Source of the DNA: Streptomyces milbemycinicus
GTDB taxonomy: Bacteria; Actinomycetota; Actinomycetes; Streptomycetales; Streptomycetaceae
Assembly: GCF_002154605.1 (NCBI RefSeq)
Contig: NZ_MUNE01000025.1
Span: 1 to 39,752, forward strand
Direction: 5' to 3'
Length of the DNA: 39,752 bases
Shown here piece after piece: positions 16,050-24,735 of the stretch. The translations under genes and the position numbers were made by a program. Within the stretch, counting starts at the first letter, position 1; each line of letters starts with the position of its first letter. The notes below the pieces were generated by a model that worked only from the letters and a program-made list of their open reading frames with translations, did not search any database and was not told the origin of the DNA.

Positions 16050-18161
16050 CTAGGACACCGAGAAGCAGAAGAGCTTGCCGGACCAGCTGGCGAAGACGTG
16101 GTCGTCGATGGGGACCGCCGACCAGGAGCCGGAGCCACCGCTGACGGGGTGGTGCCAGACCTGTTGGCCGGTGCCGGCGTCGAAGCCGTAGAGCCCTTTC
16201 TTTCCCGCAAGGAGGAACAGGTCGCGTACGGCGCCCAGGAACTGCAGCTCGCCGAGGCCGGAGCCGGCCGTCCAGCGCTTCGCCCCGGTCTGGGCGTCGA
16301 CCGCGTGCAGGACCTGGTCGAGGTAGCAGACGGTGTCACCGGACCGGTCGTAGCCCCGCATCCCCCGGGCCGCGGTCCGCACGCTCCACAGGGTCTTGCC
16401 CGTCTTCGGGTCGAAGGCGGTGAGCAGCCCGCCGGTCGCGCCGGCGGCTCCGGTGGCCGGGTAGCAGAACAGGGTTCCCTGGAGCAGCCTCAGGGATCCT
16501 TGCCAGCCGAGGATCGCACTGTTCGTCGGTGGGAGACCGGTGGGCTTGCTCCAGAGCGTGTCGCCGTCGGCCGGCTTGAGGGCGAGCAGCCGCATATCGC
16601 CGTCGATGGCGTAAAGCGCCTCGCCCTCGGACGGCGGATAGAGGGCGACGAGGTCCTTGGACCACAGGCGGTCGCCCGTGTCCGACGCGATGGCGGTGTA
16701 TCCGTTGAGGATCGCGGTCGTGGACGTGGCCGACTCGCGGCCCCAGACGATCAGATGGCCGGCCCGGGTGGCGCCGACGACGGTGGGTCCGCCCATGTCC
16801 GGTGTCTGCCACCGCACCTCACCGGAAGACGCGTCGATGCCCTGGAGGCGCCCGTTGCTTCTGGTCACGAGCAGCGAGCCGTTGGCGAACTCAACCTCCG
16901 GCGCGCTGGCCCCGGTCGGTGACGCGGTCCACAGCTCCTTCCCGGAGCGGCCGCCGAACGCGTGGACCTTCCCGTCGGTGCGTACGGTGTAGACGCGCTT
17001 GTTGTCGGCGATGGCGTCGGTGTTCTGGCCGCTGAGGTCCCTCCACAGGGGCTTGCCGGTGGCCCGGTCGACACAGACCCCCGAGGTCTCCCCGACGCAC
17101 AGCAGGGTGGACGGTGTCACCGAGAGGAGGGACATGCCGGGCTGCGGGAGGTCCGTGGTCCAGGAGAGTTCGGGGATGGCGGTCGCGTCCCCGTCGCGCG
17201 ACCGGAGGATCAGCGCGGTGCCCGTGGCGGCCGCGGCGACGGCGAGCACCGCGCCGCCGGCCAGCACCCGGCGCCTGCTGAGCAGCGGAGTGCGCACCTC
17301 CTCGCGCAGGCTGCGCTGCGCCGCGGTCACCTGCAGCTCGACCGCGCCCAGCCAGCCCGCGGTGGTCGCCGGGCGCAGCCGGCCCTGCAGCTGCGCGACG
17401 GTCGGACGCCGGGTGGGGTCCTTGTCGAGGCAGGCGGCGACGATACCGAGCAGGGCCTGCGGGACGCCGTCCAGCTCCGGTTCCTCGTGGGCGACGCGGT
17501 AGAGCAGTGCGTGCGCCGCGCCGGTGCCGAAGGGCAGGGCGCCGGTGGCGGCGAAGGCGAGCACGGCGCCGAGCGCGAACACGTCGCTGGCGGGGGTGAG
17601 CTCGGCCCCTGTCGACTGTTCGGGCGACATGAAGCCGGGCGACCCGATGATCTGGCCTTCTGCGGTGAGCACGGTCCCGTCGACGGCCCGGCTGATGCCG
17701 AAGTCGATGACCCTGGGCCCATCGGACGTGAGCAGGATGTTGGACGGCTTGAGGTCGCGGTGGATCAGCCCGGCGCGGTGGATGGCGGCCAGCGCCTCGG
17801 CCAGGCCCGCGCCGAACACGCGCAAGGTGGCCTCGGGCATGGGCCCGTGGGCCCCGATGGCGTCGGTGAGCGAGGGGCCGGGGATGTACGCGGTGGCGAG
17901 CCACGGCTGCGGCCCCTCGGGGTCGGCGTCGACGACGGGCGCGGTGAAGGCGCCGCCGACCGCACGGGCGGCGTCCACCTCGGCCTTGAAGCGCCGCCGG
18001 AAGCCGGGATCGGCGGCCAGTTCGGGGCGTACGACCTTGACGGCGACGGCACGGCCGCTGCGCGACGCGGCCAGATGGACGCGGCCCATGCCGCCCGCGC
18101 CGAGTTCCCGGATCACCCGGTACGGTCCGATGTGTGTGGTGGCGTCGCCCTGCGTGGTCAT
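16050..18161 (-). CDS. Membrane Ser/Thr kinase with PQQ-like beta-propeller sensor
   Basis: A 703-residue receptor kinase. The cytoplasmic kinase domain has the glycine loop GAGGMGRV (21-28), Lys42, HRDLKPSN (134-141), DFG (153-155) and SPE in the activation segment. After a linker, one membrane helix (about 305-325, RRRVLAGGAVLAVAAAATGT) leads to an extracytoplasmic PQQ/WD-like propeller with repeated blades (TGKPLWRDLSG, SGKELWTASPT, TGKTLWSV, TGQQVWHHP). The layout matches AfsK-like kinases of Streptomyces. Its ATG overlaps the stop of the kinase upstream (ATGA), so the two are translationally coupled. Confidence 0.92.
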   Translation of the reverse strand: MTTQGDATTHIGPYRVIRELGAGGMGRVHLAASRSGRAVAVKVVRPELAADPGFRRRFKAEVDAARAVGGAFTAPVVDADPEGPQPWLATAYIPGPSLTDAIGAHGPMPEATLRVFGAGLAEALAAIHRAGLIHRDLKPSNILLTSDGPRVIDFGISRAVDGTVLTAEGQIIGSPGFMSPEQSTGAELTPASDVFALGAVLAFAATGALPFGTGAAHALLYRVAHEEPELDGVPQALLGIVAACLDKDPTRRPTVAQLQGRLRPATTAGWLGAVELQVTAAQRSLREEVRTPLLSRRRVLAGGAVLAVAAAATGTALILRSRDGDATAIPELSWTTDLPQPGMSLLSVTPSTLLCVGETSGVCVDRATGKPLWRDLSGQNTDAIADNKRVYTVRTDGKVHAFGGRSGKELWTASPTGASAPEVEFANGSLLVTRSNGRLQGIDASSGEVRWQTPDMGGPTVVGATRAGHLIVWGRESATSTTAILNGYTAIASDTGDRLWSKDLVALYPPSEGEALYAIDGDMRLLALKPADGDTLWSKPTGLPPTNSAILGWQGSLRLLQGTLFCYPATGAAGATGGLLTAFDPKTGKTLWSVRTAARGMRGYDRSGDTVCYLDQVLHAVDAQTGAKRWTAGSGLGELQFLGAVRDLFLLAGKKGLYGFDAGTGQQVWHHPVSGGSGSWSAVPIDDHVFASWSGKLFCFSVS

Positions 18162-20398
18162 GGGGTGGGGCTCCGGAAGGCGTAGAGGGTGGTGTCGGAC
18201 GCGGCGTAGACGGTCATGCCGGAGGCCTGCACCGACCAGGACTTCTTGTTCTTGGCTTCGGCCCCGGAGGCCCGGTGCGCCCACAGCGGTTTGCCGTCCG
18301 AGGCGCGCAGGACGATGAAGCCCGGGGTGTCGGCGCCGAACAGGGAGAGCGCCACCAAGGACTCGGTGACGGAGGGGCCCGGGTCGAGTGCGCCCGCGGG
18401 GTCGAGGGTCAGCGGACTCGGGGTGTGCCACAGCTGGCTGCCGTGGCGCAGGTCGAGGGCGAAGACGGTGCCCTGGCCGTCCGCGACGTAGGCCCGCTTG
18501 CCCTGGACTGTGGTGGGGCTCAGGTTCGTCGTCTCGTTGACGGCGGTCCACAGGTCGCCACCGTCGGCAGTGCTCAACGCGCGCACCTTGACGTGGGTGA
18601 CCAGCAGCGCGTTGCCGTCGGTGGCCAGTTTCGGGTAGGCGCCGGGCTTGATGACGTCTCGGACCGTCCAGCGGACCTCGCCGGAACGCAGTTCGATTCT
18701 GTGGACGTTGCCGTTGTCCTGCACAAAGCAATGGCGCCCGTCGGCGATGGCCTGGAAGTCGGAGCCGTTCACCGTGCGGGACCAGAGCACCGACCCGTCG
18801 GCGAGGTCCACGGCGCACACGCTGTAGCCCTGATTGCCGCTGGTGCTGACGACGGCGACTGAGCCGGTGACGCAGAGGACGTCCTGGACTTGGTCGGCGT
18901 ACGACCCGGTGTCCTTCTGCTCGGTGACGGTGTGGGTGAACTTCAGATCACCCTTGGCGTCCACACCGAGCAGGTAGCCGCGCTCACCCGCCCAGGCTGT
19001 TCCGAACAGCGTCGAGCCCCGGACCGTGAGCCAATCCGGCCCGCTGGAGGCGTCGGACGGTATGCGGGCCTTGGCCGTCCAGAGTTCTTTTCCGGTCGTG
19101 GTGTCGTAGGCGATGGCGGTCTGCTTGTCCCAATGGACCAACGCGGAGCCGAGAAGACGTAGTTGGCCGTTCTCCACCCGCCGCAGCGGGCTCGACCACC
19201 GCGGCTCTGGGCCCGCGGGCACCTTGGCCCCGGGCCGGACCGTGGTGCCCGCGCTACCGCCGTCGCCCGGGGTGCGGCCGGGCTCCGACCGCCGCCCGGC
19301 CACGACCGCGGCGCCCGCGGCCACTGCGGCCACCGCGGCGGTGCCACCGACCACGGTGATCCGCACGAAGCGGCGGCGGCTCGGCCTGCTCCGGTCCGCC
19401 GTGGTCAGCGAGGTCACGGGCATGGGGGGTGCGGCCACCAGGACGGCGGCGTGCGCCTCGCGTGTGGTGAGGTCGTCCCGCAGGCCCGGTGTGAGCAGCG
19501 CGGAAGGTTCGGCGGGGCCGAGCGCGGCCAGCACCGCGCCGGTGGGCGGCCTGCGGGCGGGGTCCTTGTCCAGGCAGGCCGCGGCCAGCGGACGCAGCGC
19601 TTCGGGTACGCCGTCCAGCAGCGGCGGGGCGTGGACGGCCCGGTAGAGGATCTCGGCCGTGTTTCCGGCGCCGAAGGGGCCCCGGCCGGTGGCCGCGAAG
19701 ACCAGGACGCAGCCGAGGGAGAAGACGTCGGCCGCCGGTCCGGCCTCGCGGCTCGACACGATCTGCTCGGGGGCCATGAACCCCGGCGTCCCGATCACGG
19801 CGTCCGTCCGGGTGACCTGCGTCGCGTCCGCCGCCCGGCTGATGCCGAAGTCGATGACACGGGGCCCGTCTTCCGCCACGAGTACGTTGCCGGGCTTGAG
19901 GTCGCGGTGGACGATTCCGGCGGCGTGGATCGCGAGCAGCGCCTCGGCGAGGCCGGTGCCCAGGGCCCGCAGGGCCGGCTCGGTCAGCACGCCGAAGCGG
20001 TGTACGACCTCGTGCAGGGACGGCGCGGGGATGTACGCGGTGGCCAGCCAGGGCTGCGGGGCGTCGGCATCCGCGTCGAGCACTGGCGGGGTGTAGAACC
20101 CGCTGACCCTGCGGGCGGCGTCGGCCTCGCGTCGGAAACGCCCGCGGAAGTTCGGCGTCTCGGCGTACTCGGGCCGGACGACCTTCAGGGCGACCAGGCG
20201 CGATCCCGGTGATCTGGCCAGGAAGACCCGGCCCATGCCGCCTTCGCCCAGGAGCTGGAAGACCTCATAGGGGCCGATCCGGCCCGGGCTCTGCTGCCGC
20301 GGGACCGTCGGGTGCGGGACCGTCGGGTGCGGCTCGAAGACTTTCGTGTGCGGCTGCGGAACCGTGGGGTCGCCGCCGCCGTGCGCAGGTGTGTGCAC
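18158..20398 (-). CDS. Membrane Ser/Thr kinase with PQQ-like beta-propeller sensor
   Basis: A 746-residue paralogue of the next kinase. An N-terminal Pro/Thr-rich tail contains HPTVPHPTVP. The kinase domain has GEGGMGRV (51-58), Lys72, HRDLKPGN (164-171), DFG (183-185) and GTPGFMAPE (203-211). One membrane helix lies at about residues 345-370. The C-terminal propeller carries LW-type blade ends (TGKELWTAK, DGSVLWSR, DGGDLWTAV, HGSQLWHT, DGKPLWAH). Translation starts at GTG 20398. It follows the membrane protein gene by 18 bp and overlaps the second kinase by 4 bp, giving a three-gene operon. The divergent AfsR-like gene is a plausible phosphorylation target, by analogy with AfsK/AfsR. Confidence 0.92.
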   Translation of the reverse strand: MHTPAHGGGDPTVPQPHTKVFEPHPTVPHPTVPRQQSPGRIGPYEVFQLLGEGGMGRVFLARSPGSRLVALKVVRPEYAETPNFRGRFRREADAARRVSGFYTPPVLDADADAPQPWLATAYIPAPSLHEVVHRFGVLTEPALRALGTGLAEALLAIHAAGIVHRDLKPGNVLVAEDGPRVIDFGISRAADATQVTRTDAVIGTPGFMAPEQIVSSREAGPAADVFSLGCVLVFAATGRGPFGAGNTAEILYRAVHAPPLLDGVPEALRPLAAACLDKDPARRPPTGAVLAALGPAEPSALLTPGLRDDLTTREAHAAVLVAAPPMPVTSLTTADRSRPSRRRFVRITVVGGTAAVAAVAAGAAVVAGRRSEPGRTPGDGGSAGTTVRPGAKVPAGPEPRWSSPLRRVENGQLRLLGSALVHWDKQTAIAYDTTTGKELWTAKARIPSDASSGPDWLTVRGSTLFGTAWAGERGYLLGVDAKGDLKFTHTVTEQKDTGSYADQVQDVLCVTGSVAVVSTSGNQGYSVCAVDLADGSVLWSRTVNGSDFQAIADGRHCFVQDNGNVHRIELRSGEVRWTVRDVIKPGAYPKLATDGNALLVTHVKVRALSTADGGDLWTAVNETTNLSPTTVQGKRAYVADGQGTVFALDLRHGSQLWHTPSPLTLDPAGALDPGPSVTESLVALSLFGADTPGFIVLRASDGKPLWAHRASGAEAKNKKSWSVQASGMTVYAASDTTLYAFRSPTP

Positions 20399-20416
20399 CG
20401 TGATCGTGGACGCGGG

Positions 20417-21325
20417 TCAGCTCAGCGAACCGAGTACGTCGCGCGCGGCGGCGACGACGGCGTCCTCGGCCTGCTGCTGGTTCCTGCCGGAATCCTTGGT
20501 GTCGTAGGTGAGGCTCACGGTGAACTCGGCGTTGCCCTCACGGACGATCACCTGAGCCTCCGCCAGGTCGAAGGGGTCCTTGTCCACACCATGCACGAGG
20601 TAGGCGTCCTCGCCGAGCCCGCTGAGCGACCGGGAGTCGGTGGTCGTGCGCACCTTCTTCAAGGCCTCGAGGGCGCTCTTCTTGTGTATGTCGAACATGC
20701 CACTCGCCGACGGGCCGACCGTGAGGTTCACCTGCAGGCGCAGCTGCCCGCCGCCCGAGCCGAACGGCGTGTCCCAGCTCGGCATCCTGGTGATCATCGC
20801 TGCCATGGTGGAGTTGTCGAACTGCGACGGCTTGCACTCGGTTCCCGGTGCGATGCGCGCGATGGTGGACGCCTTGATCAGCCGGCACCCTTCGGGCACC
20901 TTGGTGAACGATTTCCCCGCCGCCGTCGGCGCCTGCGGCTCGGCGGCGCCGCCCGGAGCGCCGGACTGCTTCCCCTCCGCAGCGCTTTCGCCGTCACCCC
21001 CTGACATGGCGATGACCACACCGACGATCGCGGCCACGGCGAGGGCCGCACCGCCGCCGATCAGCCAGGGCCGCGTACGGGCGCCGCCCGGCCGACCCGA
21101 GCCCGGGCCACCGCTGAGCGGCGACGTCGCCGGGACCGGCTGTGACCAGGCCGAAGACGTGCCCGGCGACTGGGGCGGGACCGGAGGCGGTGCCTGACCC
21201 GGCGGAGGCGGCAGCTGCCCCGGGGCCTGTGCCGCAGGACCCCACCCCGGCATTCCCTGAGGGAGCGGCTGGGCGGGGCCGGTCTCGCCGGAGCCCTGGG
21301 GGTCCGGCTGCGGGGTCTTACTCAC
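20417..21325 (-). CDS. Single-pass membrane protein with Pro-rich cytoplasmic tail
   Basis: A 302-residue protein. A Pro/Gln/Gly-rich N-terminal tail (PPPPGQAPPPVPPQSPG) precedes one membrane helix (about residues 87-107, PWLIGGGAALAVAAIVGVVIAM). An Ala/Gly-rich linker leads to an extracytoplasmic domain of about 170 residues with two cysteines (EGCRLIKAS, GTECKPS) that could form a disulfide; it ends at GSLS. The domain somewhat resembles DUF3558-type actinobacterial envelope proteins, but I am not sure. It starts at GTG 21325 and is the first gene of the kinase operon, so it may present a ligand to, or be a substrate of, the kinases. Confidence 0.8.
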   Translation of the reverse strand: MSKTPQPDPQGSGETGPAQPLPQGMPGWGPAAQAPGQLPPPPGQAPPPVPPQSPGTSSAWSQPVPATSPLSGGPGSGRPGGARTRPWLIGGGAALAVAAIVGVVIAMSGGDGESAAEGKQSGAPGGAAEPQAPTAAGKSFTKVPEGCRLIKASTIARIAPGTECKPSQFDNSTMAAMITRMPSWDTPFGSGGGQLRLQVNLTVGPSASGMFDIHKKSALEALKKVRTTTDSRSLSGLGEDAYLVHGVDKDPFDLAEAQVIVREGNAEFTVSLTYDTKDSGRNQQQAEDAVVAAARDVLGSLS

Positions 21326-21495
21326 GGGGTAGCTCGCTTTCCGCTCTCGCCATCGGGACCGGCAGGGCCCGTCCCGTCGACCGGGCCGGAGCGAAGGCGC
21401 ACCGGGGCCCGACACAACTTGCAAAACCCTTTCGCGAGACGATGCAATGCCGATGAAATCTCGCTGAAGCAAGGGACTTGGGGGGCTGCGGGCCC

Positions 21496-24462
21496 ATGGG
21501 GGACTTCGAGGTCGGCACGGTTCCGGCGGATTTGGGAGCGGATTTGGGAGCGGATCCGGCAGAAGCGACGGGAGGGCTGCGGATCGACCTGCTCGGCCCG
21601 GTCAGAGCCCGCCGGGGCGGGGCACCGCTCGACATCGGCCCCGTACGACGGCAGGCGGTGCTGGCCGCGCTGGTCCTGCGTACGGAGACACTGGTCACCC
21701 ACCAGCAACTGCTCGATGACGTATGGGGAACCGAGCCCCCGGGCACGGGCCGCCGGGTCCTGCCGAGCTACGTCTACCCACTGCGCAAGGCACTGGACGT
21801 GGCCGGTACCCGGCCTGCCGAGTCGTTGATCCGCGGCGAGCACGGCGGCTACCGCTTCGTGCCGGGCCGTGCGCGGACGGACCTCGCTCAGCTGGCCGAA
21901 CAGGCCGTCGCCGCCCGGCGCGCGAAGGCCGCGGGCGAACTCGCCACCGCCCTCGACCACTGCACCCGGGCCCTGCGGCTGTTCCGCGGCGAGCCGCTGC
22001 CCGGCCTGCCGGGACCATTCGCGGACACCGAGCGGCAGCGTCTTGTCCAGCAGCGGCGCACACTCCACGAACAGCGGGTGGAGTGCCTGGTGCTCCTCGG
22101 CCGCTATACGGATGCCCTGGACGACCTCATGGCCGCGCCCACCGCGGAGCCGTACGACGAGCCGCTTGCCGCCCTGCGGATGCGCGCGCTGTACGGCAGC
22201 GGCCGGCAGGCCGAGGCGCTCACCGCCTACCAGGAGACACGGGACCGGCTCCTCGGCGAACTGGGAGTGGAGCCCGGTGAGGAACTGCGCCGGGTACACC
22301 AGGGCGTCCTGCGCCGGGACGACCTGCTGCTGCTCGGCCAGGCGGCGCGGCAGCGCGCGGCCGGGTCCGCGGCCGGGCAACCCCCGGCGCGGCGCAACGA
22401 ACTCCCCGGCGACACCGCCTGCCTCGTCGGCCGGGAGGCGGAACTCGCCCTGCTCACCGCGCCCGTGCCCGACGGGGCCGTGTCGGTGGCGGCCGTGGAC
22501 GGCACGGCGGGCGTCGGCAAGACCGCGCTGGTGGTCCGCGCCGCCTGGACGCTCCGCGACCAGTACCCGGACGGCTGCCTGTTCGTGGACCTGCACGCGC
22601 ACAGCGCCGCACACGAGAGCCTCCGCCCGCAGCGGGCACTGCACCGGCTGCTGCGCGCCGTCAGGGGCGCCGACGGCGATCTGCCGGACGACCTGGACGA
22701 GTTGGTCACGGCCTGGCGCGCGGCCACCAGCTCCCTACGGCTGCTGCTGGTCGTGGACGACGCCCGCAGCGCGGAGCAGGTGCGCACCCTGCTGCCCGCC
22801 GGTCCCGGCAGCAGGATGCTGGTGGCCAGCCGACAGCGCCTGTCCGGACTCGACGCCGACCTGCGGCTCACCGCGGAGCCCCTCAGCACGGGCGAGGCGG
22901 TCACGCTGCTCACGCACCTCCTGGGTGAGGCGCGCGCCGAGCGGGAACCAGAGGCCGCGCATGAACTCGCCCGGCGCTGCGGCGGGCTGCCCCTGGCGCT
23001 GCGGATCACGGGGGCCCGGCTGCAGAACCGCCCGTCCTGGACGCTGGCCCACCTGGTGGACCGGATGTCGGACGACGCGCGCCGGCTCCGCGAGCTGCGG
23101 GCCGATGACCGCAGCGTGGAGGCCGCCTTCCGGATGTCGTACGACCAGCTCGCGCCCGAACTGCGGCGCGTTTTCCGCGCGTTGGGCCTGTCGCCGACCG
23201 CCGGATTCGACCCGCTCACCCCTGCCGTCATGCTGGGCCGTTCCCGCGAGGACACCGAGGATCTCCTGGAACGCCTGGTCGACGCGAGTCTGCTGCAGCA
23301 GCCGCAGCCCGGCCGCTACCGGCTGCACGACCTCGTACGGGATCACACACGCCGCCTCGCCGCCGCGGCGCCCGAAGAGGCCGCCGCGGACCGTGCCGCC
23401 GTGCTGCACCTCTACACAGCCGCCGGCCGGATCGCCAGCGACTGGGGTCCGGAGGGCTTTCCGACCGGCCCGGACGTCTCCGGCTCGCCCTTCCCCCACT
23501 GGCTGGACGCCGCCGCATGGCTGGACGCCGCGGGCGGTGAACTGGTCGACGTGGTGGCCTACGCCGCCGCCGGGGAACATGACCTGGCCTGCTGGATCGC
23601 CGAGAGCATGGTCGATCACCTGGTCCGCCAGGGCCGCTTCCACGAGTGCCGGGCGGCCCTGCAGGTCGCGCTGCGCTGCGCGGACGTAGCCGCCGACCGG
23701 CGGATGCCCTCCTCGCTGCGGAACTGCATGGCCATCGCCGACATCTATCAGGGACGCTTCCGACAGGGGCACGCCTGGAGTGCCGACGCGCTGCGCCTCG
23801 CCCGCCGCCAGGGCGACCTGCGCGAGCAGGCCCGCGCGATCGCCGGGCTGGGCGCCACGGAGCGGGCGATGGGCCGCACCGCGGAGGCGGTCGCCCACCT
23901 CAGCGAGGTGGTGGAGCTCGCGGCCCGACTCGGCGACGACTGGCTGGCCGGGATGTCGAACTGCAACCTCGGCGCCATCTTCGACCAACAGGGGCGGCAC
24001 GAGGAGGCGCTCGCGTACTACGCCACCTCCCTTGCCTTCGCCGAGAAGATCGGCCGGCCCAGGATGATCAGCAAGACCCTGGGCTTCGCCGCCGAGGCCC
24101 ACCTGGCGCTCGGGCGGCATGTGGAGGCCAGGAGCCTGCTGAGGCGGGCGGCCGACCTGGCCCGGGAGGTCGCGGACCTGCAACTGCTCGCGGTGAGCCT
24201 GTCCCTGCTCGGCGCCGCGGAACACGGTCAGGGAGACCTGCGCCTGGCCGTCGCCCTCCACCACGAGGCCCTGGCCACGCTCACCGAGCACACAAGCACG
24301 CCGCTGGAGGCGGAGGTCCGCCGCCGTCTCGGGAACACCTATGCGGCGGCGGGCCGCAGCGCCGAGGCACGGCAGCAGTTCCACATCGCCCACGCCCTGA
24401 CCGGAGTTGAGGAGCGGAGGTGTCCCTCATCCGAGTCCGTGAACGACCCGAGCACGCGGTAG
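21496..24462 (+). CDS. AfsR-like SARP regulator (BTAD, NB-ARC, TPR)
   Basis: A 988-residue regulator, close to AfsR in length. An OmpR-like DNA-binding domain (about 30-115, LRIDLLGPVRARRGG, QLLDDVWG) is followed by the BTAD helical domain (about 125-275, ending RLLGELGVEPGEELRRVHQ). An NB-ARC ATPase follows, with P-loop GTAGVGKT (336-343), Walker B LLLVVDDA and GLPLALRI. The C-terminal third has TPR-like helices (AMGRTAEAVAHLSEVVELA, QGRHEEALAYYATSLAFAEK). SARPs activate secondary-metabolite or transport genes. The ATG at 21496 is preferred to the TTG at 21478. It is divergent from the kinase operon and precedes the FHA-ABC gene. Confidence 0.92.
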   Translation: MGDFEVGTVPADLGADLGADPAEATGGLRIDLLGPVRARRGGAPLDIGPVRRQAVLAALVLRTETLVTHQQLLDDVWGTEPPGTGRRVLPSYVYPLRKALDVAGTRPAESLIRGEHGGYRFVPGRARTDLAQLAEQAVAARRAKAAGELATALDHCTRALRLFRGEPLPGLPGPFADTERQRLVQQRRTLHEQRVECLVLLGRYTDALDDLMAAPTAEPYDEPLAALRMRALYGSGRQAEALTAYQETRDRLLGELGVEPGEELRRVHQGVLRRDDLLLLGQAARQRAAGSAAGQPPARRNELPGDTACLVGREAELALLTAPVPDGAVSVAAVDGTAGVGKTALVVRAAWTLRDQYPDGCLFVDLHAHSAAHESLRPQRALHRLLRAVRGADGDLPDDLDELVTAWRAATSSLRLLLVVDDARSAEQVRTLLPAGPGSRMLVASRQRLSGLDADLRLTAEPLSTGEAVTLLTHLLGEARAEREPEAAHELARRCGGLPLALRITGARLQNRPSWTLAHLVDRMSDDARRLRELRADDRSVEAAFRMSYDQLAPELRRVFRALGLSPTAGFDPLTPAVMLGRSREDTEDLLERLVDASLLQQPQPGRYRLHDLVRDHTRRLAAAAPEEAAADRAAVLHLYTAAGRIASDWGPEGFPTGPDVSGSPFPHWLDAAAWLDAAGGELVDVVAYAAAGEHDLACWIAESMVDHLVRQGRFHECRAALQVALRCADVAADRRMPSSLRNCMAIADIYQGRFRQGHAWSADALRLARRQGDLREQARAIAGLGATERAMGRTAEAVAHLSEVVELAARLGDDWLAGMSNCNLGAIFDQQGRHEEALAYYATSLAFAEKIGRPRMISKTLGFAAEAHLALGRHVEARSLLRRAADLAREVADLQLLAVSLSLLGAAEHGQGDLRLAVALHHEALATLTEHTSTPLEAEVRRRLGNTYAAAGRSAEARQQFHIAHALTGVEERRCPSSESVNDPSTR
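21526..21561 (+). repeat. 12-bp tandem repeat in the SARP N-terminus
   Basis: GCGGATTTGGGA occurs twice in tandem (21526-21549) and a third degenerate unit follows, encoding the repeat ADLG-ADLG-ADP just after the start codon. It may be simple slippage DNA in a disordered N-terminal tail. Confidence 0.6.
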
Positions 24463-24631
24463 CGGCGCACCCGCACACGGGACACTGTCGGCGGCGCGGT
24501 ACGCGGTCCGGATCCCCGGCTTTGTGCCGTGACGCGCAACCTCCGCATGTCCCGCGCCCTCTTCCTCATCGGCCATGATCACACGCGCCGATGTGCCCCG
24601 GTCCGGGCCGCACACCGTATGACGCTCATCC

Positions 24632-24652
24632 GCACCCGGGTCTTCCGGGTGC
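24632..24652 (+). terminator. Hairpin between the SARP and FHA-ABC genes
   Basis: GCACCCGG (24632-24639) pairs perfectly with CCGGGTGC (24645-24652) across a GTCTT loop, in the 273-bp gap between the SARP stop and the next start. It could terminate the SARP transcript or lie in the leader of the exporter gene. Confidence 0.5.
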
Positions 24653-24735
24653 ACGCAGGAACCGCAGGAACCATCCGAGCCGTCGTCTGTCCTCGCGTAG
24701 ACGGCCTCGGTGTACACGATCGACTTGGGGTAGAT

